This document shows positions 10,469 to 23,700 of a stretch of DNA of 64,000 bases, piece by piece. Location: the NCBI GenBank assembly GCA_023055505.1, contig JALIRH010000026.1:7517591-7581590 (forward strand). The letters are read 5' to 3'. This stretch comes from Callipepla californica brunnescens (taxonomy: Eukaryota > Chordata > Aves > Galliformes > Odontophoridae). Position 1 is the stretch's first letter. Every line of letters starts with the position of its first letter. The translations under genes were made by a program, and so were the position numbers. The notes beneath the pieces are model-generated. The model saw only the letters and a list, made by a program, of their open reading frames with translations, made no database searches and was not told where the DNA came from.

Positions 10469-13400
10469 CCTCACAAATCTTTGTTTTTCTCAACCCTAAT
10501 ACTGGACTATCCCTGCTGCTGTGTGCTTGGACACTTTAAAATTAATTATTTCCTCCTCATCTTTTCTGCTGTTTAGTCATTTTTTTACATGTGCAGCCTT
10601 TACTTACAAATGTGTCCGAGTTTATTGCTCTTATGTTACATTTAACTTCCGCTATTACCTTCAAGACTGTAACATTCTTAATTACTATGGACAAAGCTTG
10701 TGTACTAGCAAGTTTTATAATTTACTTCTGTACTTAAGGGAAAAAAAAAAAAAAACCTTAAAAACTTATCGCTCACTTCTGTTAGTTATTTATAATAATT
10801 TGGCATGGAGGGTCTTGGGGCAGTGCTATTTAGTGTTGTTTTTTTTTTTTTTTAACTTGTTTTCCTTTGAGGAAACTTACCTTAGTTAGTGAAAGGTTTT
10901 TAGATCTAGAAGGTGCAAAATTAGGAGAAGAGTTAATTTTTAACAGTGCTATCGACTATATATGTTGATATGATACTGCATACCGGGCTTTATTTCCAAT
11001 AGGAAGCCATAAACTTTGCTATCTGTATTTGCCTCTCTTAAATGCTTGCAGTGTATACAAAGTAGTTTTCATCTTGCTAATTACTTTCATGCAGGGGGTT
11101 TGGCTACCGATGTTCAGCATTTCCTCTCCCAGTTTGTGTTGTCCCATGTTTATGGGACAATTTACCATTAATAATCTCAGGAGTTATCACTATGTGCAAG
11201 TCCAGCAGTCTCTGTTCTTTGGTCTTACTGCTGTTGTGAAGCACCAAGGAACTCAGTGGCTTTGAGCTTTTACTTTTTGTTCTGTCTTTATATTGCATTA
11301 CCATCACATCTTCCTCAAATGTTGCAATGCTGTATTTGAGAATTCCTTTTTTCTTTTTTTTTCCTAAAAACAGAATAAAATTGGAGTTCAAACAACTAAT
11401 GTTTTCTACATTTTCTGGTGTAAGATCTACTTTTGCTGGTTCTGCCTATTAAATATCATGTGAAAATAAAGATATATCTGTGAACTTACTGTGCTCTTCC
11501 TGCAGGCATGGTTCCTTAATAAATCTTTAAATGAGTCTCATTAAAATTTTGGTGCCTCCCTTTCTCTGTCTTCTGGAAATCGGTATGCAGACTTAAACAG
11601 AGATGGGCCAAGTACCCAAACTGAAACAGTACCAAAACTTTTGTAACTTTACATGCTTAAGGCATTGATGAAGTCAAATTCTCTTTGTGACATAGAGATG
11701 CAAGTAGCTCTTCATATTATACAGACTGTATTATACCTTTAGTTTTAAAACAGAGTCTGTCTGTCTAAAGACTTATGTCCTGCAGTTCATAGTACTATGG
11801 CATGTTGTATACCATTGTTTATATGACTCCTTGTGTTTCAGGACATGTATCCTTGCGTACAGATGTTTTCCATCACTGACTGCTAATACTGAGTGTGTTA
11901 CAGTTTTCTATGAGTTTTCTGTGTAATTTTGCATATTTGAACTGTATTATGTTGAATGGGAATGATAATGTATTTTGACTGAAGGAAATGAAACTCATCC
12001 CTGGAATACTTCTTTGTTTTCTGTGCTTATACAGTGGCTTATTACTGTTCTAGATAAAGGCACAGACCTTCCACCAGCTAAACTTTTGCCTTGCATTCAT
12101 AGGTTAATAATGCAAGCAGGCAACATATGTGAAGTCATGAAGAATGACAAGATGATAGAAAATGCTGCCTCATTACAGTGTAGAGCTGGTTTGCAGAAGG
12201 AAAGCACCAAAGCAGAATCCAGGTGATACTGCAGTAATCTCATGGATCAAGTCCTCTCTCAATGAAAAGGATTCCTTTATCAAGAACTTCAAAGGTAAAA
12301 GTTATGGGGAGTCATATTTTTCAGTTCTTGAGTGGGTTTAGCTCCATAAGAGTTTGATTAATGTATGCGTTAACTGTTGTAAGTTATTTAAAAACATGAT
12401 TGAGAAGCTCTTTCCAAGTGAGTAATTGGACAGGGACGAGGAAAAAGTTTTGATAGATTATAAAAAGCTCTGAGTTTTTTTCCCTTTTCCCTGTATTTGG
12501 GAAAGATCTGCAGGCAACTGGTAAGAAGAAGCCATAGCAGAGAAAGCTTGATTTAAAAGTGGGCATTTGGACTTGATTCTCTTTAGAATGGGAAGGAAAA
12601 TGGTGAACTTCTAAATGCTTCTAAAGGCAGAAATGATGGCTGGTGACACACTAAGTCAGTGTTGAAGAAAAACTTTGTCACAGCTTTAGTTAAAAACAAA
12701 AATCACTTTGCTTTGGAGTAACAAGAAGTTGGAATTCTTTAAGTTCTCACAATCCCCCATTATGTGTTTGGTCATTTCTCTCAAGTAGTCTTCTGAAACC
12801 TCAGACATGATGTGTTTTATTTTTATCTCTCATTATCTTTTGTAGGAAATGGTTTTGTTGTTGTGTATATGTGGGGTGGTGGTGTTGCCTGGTGGCAGAT
12901 GCAAATAAAACAGAAATCTAGGAGCAGCCTTTCTTCCTCCCGTTTTCCAAATCATTTGTGAAGGGTTTTAATTTCATATAATGAAGGGATCACTAAATGC
13001 TTAAGTAAGATGTATTCCAGGCTTTTCTTATAAGCCTGAGTGAACTGATGCATGTTTGTGCTTCTCTTTAAAGTAAATCTCAAATTACTGAATAGGGATG
13101 ATTCAAAGTCTGTCTTCTTAAATTCGTGCCTTAAAACAAAAATCTCTTATAAATTCTATAAGTAATGCCATGTTGCAGATCTACATAATTGCCCTTGTAA
13201 ACTGTTCCTGGAATTCCAGAGAAATTTGTTTTAAATGGTAAGCTTCCTTTTCTCTAGGGCTTGAAATGAAAACAAAGTGGTGTAAGAACCAACCAAACAG
13301 CTAGGATGAATCCATGGGTTTGGGACTGGAATTAATGGCCTGCCATTCTCATAGATATTAAGGCGCTACCGGAGTGAGCCTCAATTTAAAGGTATAGTCT

Positions 13401-16400
13401 TTTTTACCGAGCATTTTAACAAATGCTGTAGCGTTGATTTGCTCCAGAGGTTGTCTTGTGAGATTGGCACTTAGTATTCTCTTGAATTTCGACCTTCTTA
13501 AAGCTACTTGGTTGCCTTCATCGGCTCTTTCCTTCTTTGGTGGCTGATCACTTTTGCAGCAGTAGGAGCAGCATGATAGGCTTGGTCTTTTTGCTGGTGT
13601 AAGTAGTAACCAGTTTCTATCTTTAGCCATTAGGACACTATTGTTGCAGTTCATGTAATATAATAAATCTTTTATAATAAGCAATATGTTACTTAGGATT
13701 CTTGTCTTTCTTGTCAGTTCCTACCTGTGAACTAGGAGGAGATTGAGAAAGATGGGTTGAAGTATAACTGCAGTAAAGCAGCAGCCTATAAAATGCTGCT
13801 AGCTGCAACAGATATCTTACACCTGCTAAGCTTATGCTAGCAAGCTGAACCAGCACCCTCTGGTTAGAAAGCAGGCAGGGAGCACAACTCGATCCCACTC
13901 AGATTTCATTTTCAGACAATGTAAATTTTGGAGGGAGATATTTAGGAAGCAAATGATCTGGTGAAACAGTGTCCTGTCTTTGAAGAGTGAAAGTCTGTGA
14001 TATGCGGATCTGTTATGTGGTGAAACAGTGGGGGGAAATAAAGACAAAAAAAAAATCCACACCAAAAACAAACTGTTGTGAATAAGTGCTTTATATACTC
14101 TATATACATACAGGTTTCAAATATATATGTTCTATATGTATCTTAGCTTATGTGTCCACACTTTTCTTCCCGTAAGTAAAAAGACAAGCGTACTCTTCTG
14201 TAACATTTTATCTCATAAGGTTTAAAAGCATTTGTTTGAAAAGGAAGTGGTGAAAGTTGAATAGGAAACTCCATGATTTTGAGTACAACCTTGAAAGGTA
14301 TCATTAATATATCACTTAGTTCCTGGGAGGAGACAACAAAGTGGACCAGATTATGTACAGATAGGTCTGAGAAAGTAACGCGGAAAGGCAGAGGGAAGCA
14401 CTTGCTCCTTGAAGTGTCTTGATGGGATGTCGGATCATCTCATTTTGAATAAAATATTTTTCATACAGTATCACACTTCCGGCACTTTCCTGTCTTTCTA
14501 ATTGTCCTAATACCTCTTGGCAAAAGTGAATTTTCTTATTAGAAGGAGTGACTTTAATTAATGCTCTTCTTTTGTGGAAGCAGCCTGAAGTACTGCAGAA
14601 ACGCATGAGGTGCGTTTGATTCAGCAGATGTACAGTGTGACCAGCTGCCAGAAGTTTGGTTATGGAGTCAACATGAAAGGCTTGTGATGAGCTTAAAAAG
14701 CATATAGCTGGACAGAGGGCAAAGTATTTCTAATTATAATTTTTAATTGAAGGATACAGAAGAGTCATGTGAAAGGAACTGATTTGATTTCTTTATTCTA
14801 AACCTAAAGGAGCTGGTTTTAACGCTGTTGAAGGATTTTCTGTGAGGTGCTCACACAGCTCTGGTGGTGACAGTATCTTGGCTTCAGTTCTGAATTTGGT
14901 TCTAAATTTAGGATTCCTCTTTGCCTCTCCCTTGGAAATGTAGTTGTTCCCTTCCCTGCTTGGTATCAATAACAGTCTGTCTCCCTTATAGCATTATTTC
15001 TGTACTTGATACTTGCACAGTGTGTGAATCTCTTTATATCTTCTATGGTTATCACCATGTTTCTGACATGCATTATTTGTGTTCTCACAGAAGCCATTTA
15101 CAGTAGATGAATGGATGTTGACAGTTCTGGGCGGCCAGAGAGTAGAGCTGTATCACAACAGTCTTAGTTCAGAATTGGTCTCCCACCAATCGTCCGTGTT
15201 TCCTATCTTGTTTTGGCAAGAAGTAAACAAAAATCAAGCAGAAACACGTAAGGAGGTCATGCCTTAAGGACATATTATTATTATTGCTATTTTCTTAATA
15301 TTCCTCTTCATCAAGTCTCTCATTAACATGTTGCTACATATGCTTATGTGGCTGCATCAGCAATACTAGCAGTCCTGTTGCATGAAATGTCTTGTTTGCC
15401 ATCAAAAATTACTAGGAGACAGCAGGCAGCAAGACGATAGATCAGCCAGAGTGTCTACAGATGTTTTTAATCTGATGCTCTGTTATTTATACTGTGTCAT
15501 AGGTATGCACGTTGTTTCTGCAGATATATAAAACATGAGAGCTTCCTATCCTGAGGGGCTTACAACATACAAGGTTGTAAATTAAATCCTGCAAGATTTC
15601 TGGTCGTACTATCCAGTGCCCTTTGTGTGTAGCTCGCAGCAAGCGTGATATGGATTATACCCATTCTTCTTGGCTGCACGCGTGAGGAGGAGAAACATGT
15701 TTAAACAGTGTACAGTGAGAGGACTGCTGTGAATCTTCAGGGCCTTTAACACTGTCTTAAACCTATCTCAGGTCATCCAAGTGCTCTTATTTAGGCCTGA
15801 ACTATGTTCTGTTGTGACTGTGAGCTCACAAAGAGGTGTATTCCCCATTGAAGACAGTAGGGGCATGTGTCTGTGGTTACTGCACTGTGTGCTGCAGAGT
15901 AGTCTGGAGGTACGTGTCTGGTTCTTTCACTTGGCTCTGTAAGAAACCAGCCCTTAGTATCACTATTATTATAGGGAAACATGGATCAAAGTAACAGGCT
16001 CTGAGAGGAGTTTGATGCATTTTCTTGGTGCAAACATAAGTATTTAAGAAGAGTTTTGTTTCAAAACTGACTCATTCAACTCAAAATCACATGGATAATG
16101 TATCTGGAAAAGTTTAAAGTCATTATGGCATTGTATAGATAGAATTCTTCTGTCTTTAAGCACCAAAACATTTCTGCCATAGCAAAATCTGCTTTTGTTT
16201 TTCTAAATCTATCACATTTCTTCTTTTGTATTGTTATGTATACTATTGCAGCATGTTTTTCCAGATTCAATTTAGAAAATTCCACCGTGTGAACCGTGAT
16301 GTCTCTTGGCTTTGTAGAGTGTGCTGAAGCAGAGCTTAGAAACATGCATAGCTTTTCAACTTATACCTGTGTCATCATGTGGAGCAGTGCAGGATGAATC

Positions 16401-19400
16401 TAAAAACTGTAGGAGGAAAAGAGAAATTATTAACTAGTTTCCATACTAAGAGCATGACTGTTTAAGAAGTTGTATCTGTTTCAAAGATGTCAAAGTTACT
16501 AAATGATGATAGTTTTGCTACTGTTTACAGCTGCTGCTCTGGAAGGCATACGTTTGGGATGTCTGCAGCAGTGTTAGTTTTGTGGTGCTGTCTTACTGCT
16601 TTGAGCTGTTAAATATTGACTGGAAAATTTGACTGAATTTTTTTTTTTTAGTGCAAAACAAGTATGTTAGGAATGCAATATGAGAAGCACTTTTATGGCC
16701 TCTCATGGTTGGTTAAGGAGTTCTTGACTCCCAAACTAAAGATATAGTTTTCTAGCCTGGAATTCTGAAAGTAGGAAGGGACAGTATTGACCTTGTTAGC
16801 TTACTCCAAGCACTATTCCCATTGTTCAGTGTGACTGGAAGGATTTGGTGTCTTAAAAATGTGTTGGTATGATACAGATCTTTTTTTTTTTTTTTTAGTC
16901 ACTATTGATTTCTGTAGTCATAAAAATTGCTGCCTCATCTCTATATATTTGTCTTCTTTTCCCCTTCCTATTCTCCTTTAATATTTTTCTTCATTTTTGA
17001 GATGATTTCAGGATGATAGAAAGGGAAGCGTTCCCAGAGGAAGAAGTCAGGAAGGTGTAGAGGCTAGGAAAAGAGTTAAGTGGGGATTTTCCTTGCTATA
17101 AAACTGTTGGGCAGAAGCCAGGCACTTAAGGGCTAGAGGAGAGGAATTGCATAGGTTGTTTCTGTGTGTTGCGGTCTGGGGGATGGAAGATGCGTGGAAC
17201 TAAAACAGGGCACGACTCCAGGGAGGGAGCCTTTTATGACAGCTTCTTGAGAGAATGGGAGCTAGGAGAAAAGATGGCCAGGAAAATGTGTGTGAAACAC
17301 GTTTGTTTTACTTAGCTCAGACTGCTGCTTAAAAATTTTTAGCTGTGTTAATTAGCATTTGCAAAATGCTGCTCCAGTATGCTGAATTCTGGTCTTTGTG
17401 CTCATTCATTTGGAATTAGCCAGTTCCAGGCTGCGATTGCCAAGCTTCTAGTCTCGACCATGCACCAGAGATAGTAGGATCGTATCCGTTTAAAACTGTC
17501 TGCATCTCCCTTTTTGAAACTCGGTGCGCTTCCAGTTTTCACTTCCTCGTTTCACATTACAACAGGTGCAGTGAAAAGTGACAGGGATACTCAGCTATGT
17601 GGAATGGCTTCGATGGGAGGACCAGCCAATTAACCTAGCCTCCTTGAGGCTGGGAAAAAAACCTGACTCTGAAGAGGATGTGACAGATTAGGAAATCCTT
17701 GGTGGCTGAGGAAATGTGACTAAGGAGCAAGGAACTCAGTTCATTACAATGCGAGGACTAAGAGAGCTGCAGTTGATATTGTTGGGTGGAAGGGTGGAAA
17801 TGAACAAGAATATAGTTCTGGGTAACTTACTGCCGTGCAGTCATAGGAATTCTTAAAGTTATGCCTGGGCTCGGAAGTGGTGACACAGATGGCATCTGCT
17901 CAAGGCTTTCTGAATGTAAAGCCATCCTCTGTGACTCAGGGATGTGCTGGTGAAGCATCACTTCATGCAGCTCTTGTGCTCCTTCTCTGTATTGTCTGCC
18001 CCTGCTGTTGTTAGAGCAAGTGGCAGTGTGGCTGTTCATATGGCGCAGTGTCTCTTACACAGTAAGTGATGATATCATTGCTTTGGGGTGGTATAGCTTT
18101 ACTTCTGGAATCACTGAAAATGAGTAAATATTTAAAACGCTCTTTGGATTCTGTTGAATAGTGAAGTCTTTGAGTCTTTTCTTGCTTAAGTGGCAAGGAA
18201 GTAATTACGAAAATCAAAGTCTATTCAGACAAAATAGCAGTCCTGTGGAGAAGGATGTGCATGAAATCTGCTGCGTGGTACCCACCTTTGATTTGATGTC
18301 CAGGTTTCATTCAAATGTAAAGATGCCAGCAGAAATTGAAGCAAGCTGATGTCAAACTTAAGCTATTGCCTGAATGCAGTGTATACTTATTTTACTGATA
18401 CCGTGTAGTTCTAACAGTGGCAGGCTAAAGTCAAATTGTAGTTGAAGGAAGAGATGCAGGCTTTTTGCTCTCTAGTCTTCCTTGCAGCTGATACTTGGTC
18501 ACTCAAGAGAAGAGCAGGCATAGCTATTGTAATTCTAGATTCTTTAGGAAGTTCAACTTAGAGCTCTTATTTTTAAGATCTTGTTCTTTGGCTTGACATC
18601 TGTAATTATTTTTTGCTCAGGATAGTACCACTGAATGTGTTTTCACATCTGGATATGAATTTTGTTGGTATGGCTTGACTCTACCTGTGATTATTTTTTG
18701 TTCAGGACCTGAACTTAATTAATTGCAAGTTGGGAAAAGAGGTGAAAAAATACAAAAGATGCAAAGAAGAGCATTTAAAGCACTGGGCAGTCAGAATGGT
18801 GGCACTTGAACCAAGTCCATGCTGTACAAGTGTTTGCAAATTTGTTTCTACTTCTGAAACTATGAGGGAAGCCTTGACTAAAAGGCAAAGATAAGCACAA
18901 GCACAGCTTCAAAAGGCACCTGCCATGGGAAGGCTTGGTATCAGCAGACTTTAGTAGTTATTTTAGCTGTGTTTTGGGACAGGACGTTCTATTGTATGAT
19001 AGTGTGGTTTTATGCCGTGTTAGATCACTGTGCAGTGTCATGAGAATCCAGGCTGATGTTTTGGTTCCAGTCTGGTGCAACCCCTTTACACAATAGAGCA
19101 ATTTAAAATAAGTAGCTCCCATATACCTGTTGTTTTTGTTTCTCTTTAAAGAAAAAATTTGACTCTTGTGCAGAATGAATCCTTGCTGTTGAATTGTGCA
19201 TGCCATACAGGTTACTGAAATCTATTATCTCAATGCCAGTATCAGCCATGGGAATTTCAGGTGTTCATCTGGAGAAGAACACATGTTGTTTGGTTGCCTG
19301 CCTTTAAATATCAAATTAGTAGAGAGAAAAAAAAACCATGAGATTCAAAGGGTATATACATCTGTAACATGGGACAGTTGTGGTCAGTCTCACCTGTGTT

Positions 19401-20225
19401 TTCTGTTGGTGGCTGTTGGTAGATTTTGGTAATGAGTTATATTCTCCAATTTTTGACAGTGTGAAAAGGCAGCAAAACAAGAGGGGATGAGCAATGAGAG
19501 ATGTCCTCTGTGAAATACATGTAATTCTATGTACTTGTCATGGCTGTAAGGTAAAACCTTCTGTGAGTTCTTTTTCATTTAACAAAAAAGATGAGGCAGG
19601 AAGGGGATCTGGGTTCATGGCAGGTCTGCTTATATCTCTTCCTTCTCTGTTTTCCACTTAAGAGTCACTTCTGGACAGTAGGTGCAGCTGCACAGCCATT
19701 ATTGGATGACAATTTTCATCATTTCTCTTACTTCCAAAAAAAGTATTGTTTTTAATAAGATAGGAGAAATCCTGAAGTCATGTCATTCTTGTTACTTACT
19801 GAGGTAACTTTCCTGCTTTCTTTGCGGAAACTGTGACACTGTTGCTTCTCCTGGTGCAGAAAGGGTTGCAAGACTGAGCATGTTCAAGTTATCAAGTGGC
19901 CAGCTTAACTTAAAATGTAATCGGTGTTTGTGCCCTTTTGACAAATTTTGATGAATTACGCCTATGAACTTGGCTGGTGGCCTACAGGGATGCTTAGGGC
20001 ATACAGCAGATTAATGTTCCCTTCTTGTAAAATCAGATAGGGTAGCTTTAATTCACGTCCTAGCTTTAAGATGAACTTTCTCCTGAATACACAGGAATGG
20101 GAGGCCTCTAAGAGTGTGTAAGCCTTAGCATAAAAAGTTATAAAGCAATCACTATCAAAATAATTTGGTTTTGATGGTATAATATATAAGGGAATAGGAA
20201 AAAAGCAGATTTCTTATGATGTATG
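10469..20225. other. Intergenic, no recognised gene
   Basis: Unique-looking AT-leaning sequence with scattered A and T tracts (near 10,741, 10,840 and 16,881) and the local 33-bp duplication at 18.6 kb. Frames of up to 122 codons occur, but none shows domains, codon regularity or flanking splice structure that I would trust. Confidence 0.6.
18590..18707. repeat. Diverged direct repeat of about 33 bp
   Basis: The sequence ggcttgac...tgtaattattttttgctcagga at 18,590-18,622 recurs as ggcttgact...tgtgattattttttgttcagga at 18,672-18,707, about 84 bases apart. It looks like an old local segmental duplication. Confidence 0.6.
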
Positions 20226-20773
20226 AGGACTGCTCTGAAAGAAATGCCTCCTATTTTATTATATTGACTCACAGCATCAGAGGTGAGTGTTGGTGGGATG
20301 GCAAGTAGAGGCTGAACCTTCCCAGCAGTATTCCATTATGGCATATGCTATGTAAGTGTGTATGGACCAGCAGTGTGCCATTGAATTCCTCTATTTGGAA
20401 AAAATAGCACCCATTCACATTACTTCCTACTTGGTGAATGCTAGTGTCAACCAAACCCTGGATGTGAGCGCAGTGAAGAATGTGTGGTGCTTTTCAGCAC
20501 TGGTGACTATGTTGAGAATTGTAGCTGAAAACTTACTCTTTCAGGTCATTTTGTATTCTTTGTACGTTGTGGTACAAATCTTTGCTTTATATGTGCTTCC
20601 CTGTCAGATACCATTTTGTCAGACTGCCCCTCTGTTGCCATCTGTCGCTGTGCAACTAAGTGTCAAGGAATATTGGCATGAAGGTTCAGTCTTTACTGTG
20701 ATACCACCAACCTATGCCTGTGACATTGTGGACTAACAAAATTTAAACAGAGGCATTATTTTCGGAGCTGCTG
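20226..20773 (+). mobile_element. Composite mariner with two inverted 5' ends (same family)
   Basis: The left part (20,226 to about 20,580, plus) starts with aggactgctctgaaagaaatg, runs through a transposase start (CAIEFLYLEKIAP, QTLDVS) and into sequence resembling the element's distal region. The right part (about 20,581-20,773) is the reverse complement of the family's 5' region, ending ggcattattttcggagctgct. Both outer ends are therefore 5' ends, and the normal 3' terminal repeat is missing. The left copy also lacks roughly 60 bases, present in the right copy, that include the cagatggcaacagagg segment. A nested or fold-back rearrangement explains this. There is no catalytic core and it cannot encode transposase. 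Confidence 0.75.
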
Positions 20774-23700
20774 TTGTGTATTTGAGAAAATAAAAGGCAT
20801 CTTTCCTCATTTTAGTCTGAAAGCTCAGGAGAGTAACCTCTGCAGGAGCAACATTAGTTCAACTCATGCTGTTAATTAACTCTCAAATTTTTGTTTGTTA
20901 GAAACGTATCTGTTTCAGAGCAGCATTAATCTTTCGCTGACACTTCGCTTCAGCGAGTCTTTCAAGAACAAGGAAGAGAGAACAGATAACTTTAAATTAT
21001 TAGGCAGTATCTGAAATAAGAATAATTATGTCACTTAAACCCCTTCATTCTCTATGATATGAGTAACTGAATTGGGGCATTTTTAACATTGCTGAAGTAA
21101 AATGCCTGGAGTTAGCCAATTCCAATTCCTACATCAAGCCAAGAAGAAATATGCAGTTTTGTGTGGGAAGAGTATATCAAAGCAGCCTAATTTATCTTGT
21201 GGTAGACAAACGTTACTAGGTGTTCATTATGTCAGTCAGTGCTAATGTTTCTACTCCTGGAGGCTAACTATGAGCTAAAAATGATAGTGCAGAACCCTTC
21301 ACACAGTCCTTTTTCCCTGTGTATTCCCTTCATTTGTTGGGAGGGATGCTGTGCTGCTGGCATATAGAGTATTTCTTTTAGCACTTGGAAGCAGTGATCT
21401 GTGTTAGATATATTTGGAACTTTGAGCTTTGTACTAATTAAGGATCTGTCTTTTGGGGTCAGTGACTCACCTTCTTTCACTGAGTATGGAGATGAGTTGG
21501 AAATCAGAGGATTTGACTAGGTTAAGGTTTTTGTTAAGGAGATTCTCCTACACCAGCTTTTGTTTTATTTCTGTTTAGGGAGCAGAGAATGTTTGTTTGT
21601 GGTGAAGTCGCTTTTGTTTTTCATTGCCATCAAGATATGGGAATGTAGTTGAATCATCAAAGGTATATGAGGTTCTGATTAATCTAAGAAAGGTCTGCTC
21701 ATCTAATAACAGAACAACGACACAGAATTCTTAGCTTCTTGTGTGTTTGACCCATTAATGTTAGAAGGGCTTGCATGCTTTGAACAGTCAGCATAATTTG
21801 GTCTGGTACCTTCACTGCAGTCAACGGGAACTCCTTGGTTTGACTAGGAAAAGATATTACTTTTGTGGACTTAGGAAGTTGTATAACACTTCCAGTAATT
21901 TGTTTTTGAACTGTGTCACTTACTCCTGTGTGTTTATTTTTCCATTTCAGAGGCAGAGCAAACACTGAAGTCTAATCAAGATGCTGGATGAGTTAAGTAA
22001 CCCAGCAGATTATGCTGTATATTGCTGTCATATACCTAACTCTTACTGAGACAGCCCGTGAGGAAAAAGAGCCAACAATCCTAAGTAATAAACAGAGAGA
22101 TCAAGAATCTTTACTTAAAATAGCCTTATACACTACACTTGTAGGTCATATACATCTTTGAATACGATTTGCGTATCCTGCCAAGAGTTGCGTGTACCTT
22201 TTTAAAACCATCTGATTAGGACTCGGGTGAAGCCAGTGTTTCTCAGATTTTCATTGGTACCACAGACTTCAGCTCTGATAACAGCATCTATAAATGTTGT
22301 GAACACCTGCAGATAAGGCTATATTCTGTCTTCCGGTACAGTCTTTGGTGCCTGATTTTCAGATAGTTCTTTTAATGCTTTTTCTTCAACAGCCAGCAGT
22401 ATCGGGATTAGATTTGAAACAGACCTTAGTCTTCACCTTTCCCAAGCAGGTCTCTTGGTGATGCAGAGCTAAGAATGAATTGGTCCATTATTTTTGTCCA
22501 TACGTGGTGGTCTGTACTATTTGTATGATGTCTCTTGTAGCTTGTTGGTAGCGTGTGACATACAGGGAGCATACCTGTGAAATGTTCCTTATAATTGCTG
22601 AGCAGTAGCATTAGCTTCTTTCTCCAGACGGTGCTGCTGCTTTGATGTCAGGTGATGTCAGGTCTTCATTCCTTACACCCCTAGAAGTGTATTTTCTGGC
22701 TTTTGTTAGGTGATGAGTGTCTTCAAAAGGCAGTTAATTTAGGTGAGGTTTGCAGTGATAACTTGTAGTGACTGAAAGGTTATTTTGGAGTTGAGCGAGA
22801 TAACGGTCCTGTTTGAGTATGTTTGGTGCTTATTAATACGTAAGGTGGTTTGTTTCCCAGTGTAGATAATAGATAATCTTGCTCGCTTTCTGTGACAGGA
22901 TGCAAAACAAATAAAGGTACACGAGAATTGGAGCCATGACTAAATATGCATTTTGGCATCTTTCTGGCCCCCATTGAAAAATGTGAGAGCCTGTGCTAGT
23001 TTCATTTTTGCTGTACATATGCTCTGTGGTTGGATACCTCGTTTTCCAGAACTACCAGTGTGTTTCCTTTCAGAAATCTGACTCTGAATTCCTCAATAGC
23101 TACATTAGCAAATGTGTGTGACTGTGGGATTTTACGTGAAGAATGAGTGCCAGTAACTTTTTAGCTTTCAATTTCTTGAAGAAATATGCTATGAAATGGT
23201 TTGTGTCACATTGCTTGTGTCAGTATTTTAATATTTTGAAGTGTTTTTACACCACAAAATTGAATGTTTTGTTTCAAATTGCTGCGTGGTACCAGAAGGT
23301 ATTTTTTAGATTGTCATATTTCCTAATATTGTTCATTTTGCCATAATCCTGTTAATATGATGTTACAGGTATGAATGCCTTGGCTTTTGTACATTTGTCT
23401 AGTACTTAGACATATTTCAGTGGGTGGAGAGAAGCTTGAAAAATACCTCATGATGCTTGTTCCACAGTCAAATTAAGGCAGTGGATAGGTGGAGGTATAT
23501 ATATTTTTTTAAAGTTTAGTTTTCATACATCTTCATTTGCTCCATCCTGCTGCATCTTCTTCAGTTTCATATTCTGATTTCCACATGATTAAGTTAATAT
23601 TTCTCTTAAGCAGCCCAAATTAATTGTCTTTCCTGGTTTACTTCTAGTTGCTTTTATTACATAAGCCTCTTCTGCTGACATATCTGAAATGAATCAGCCA

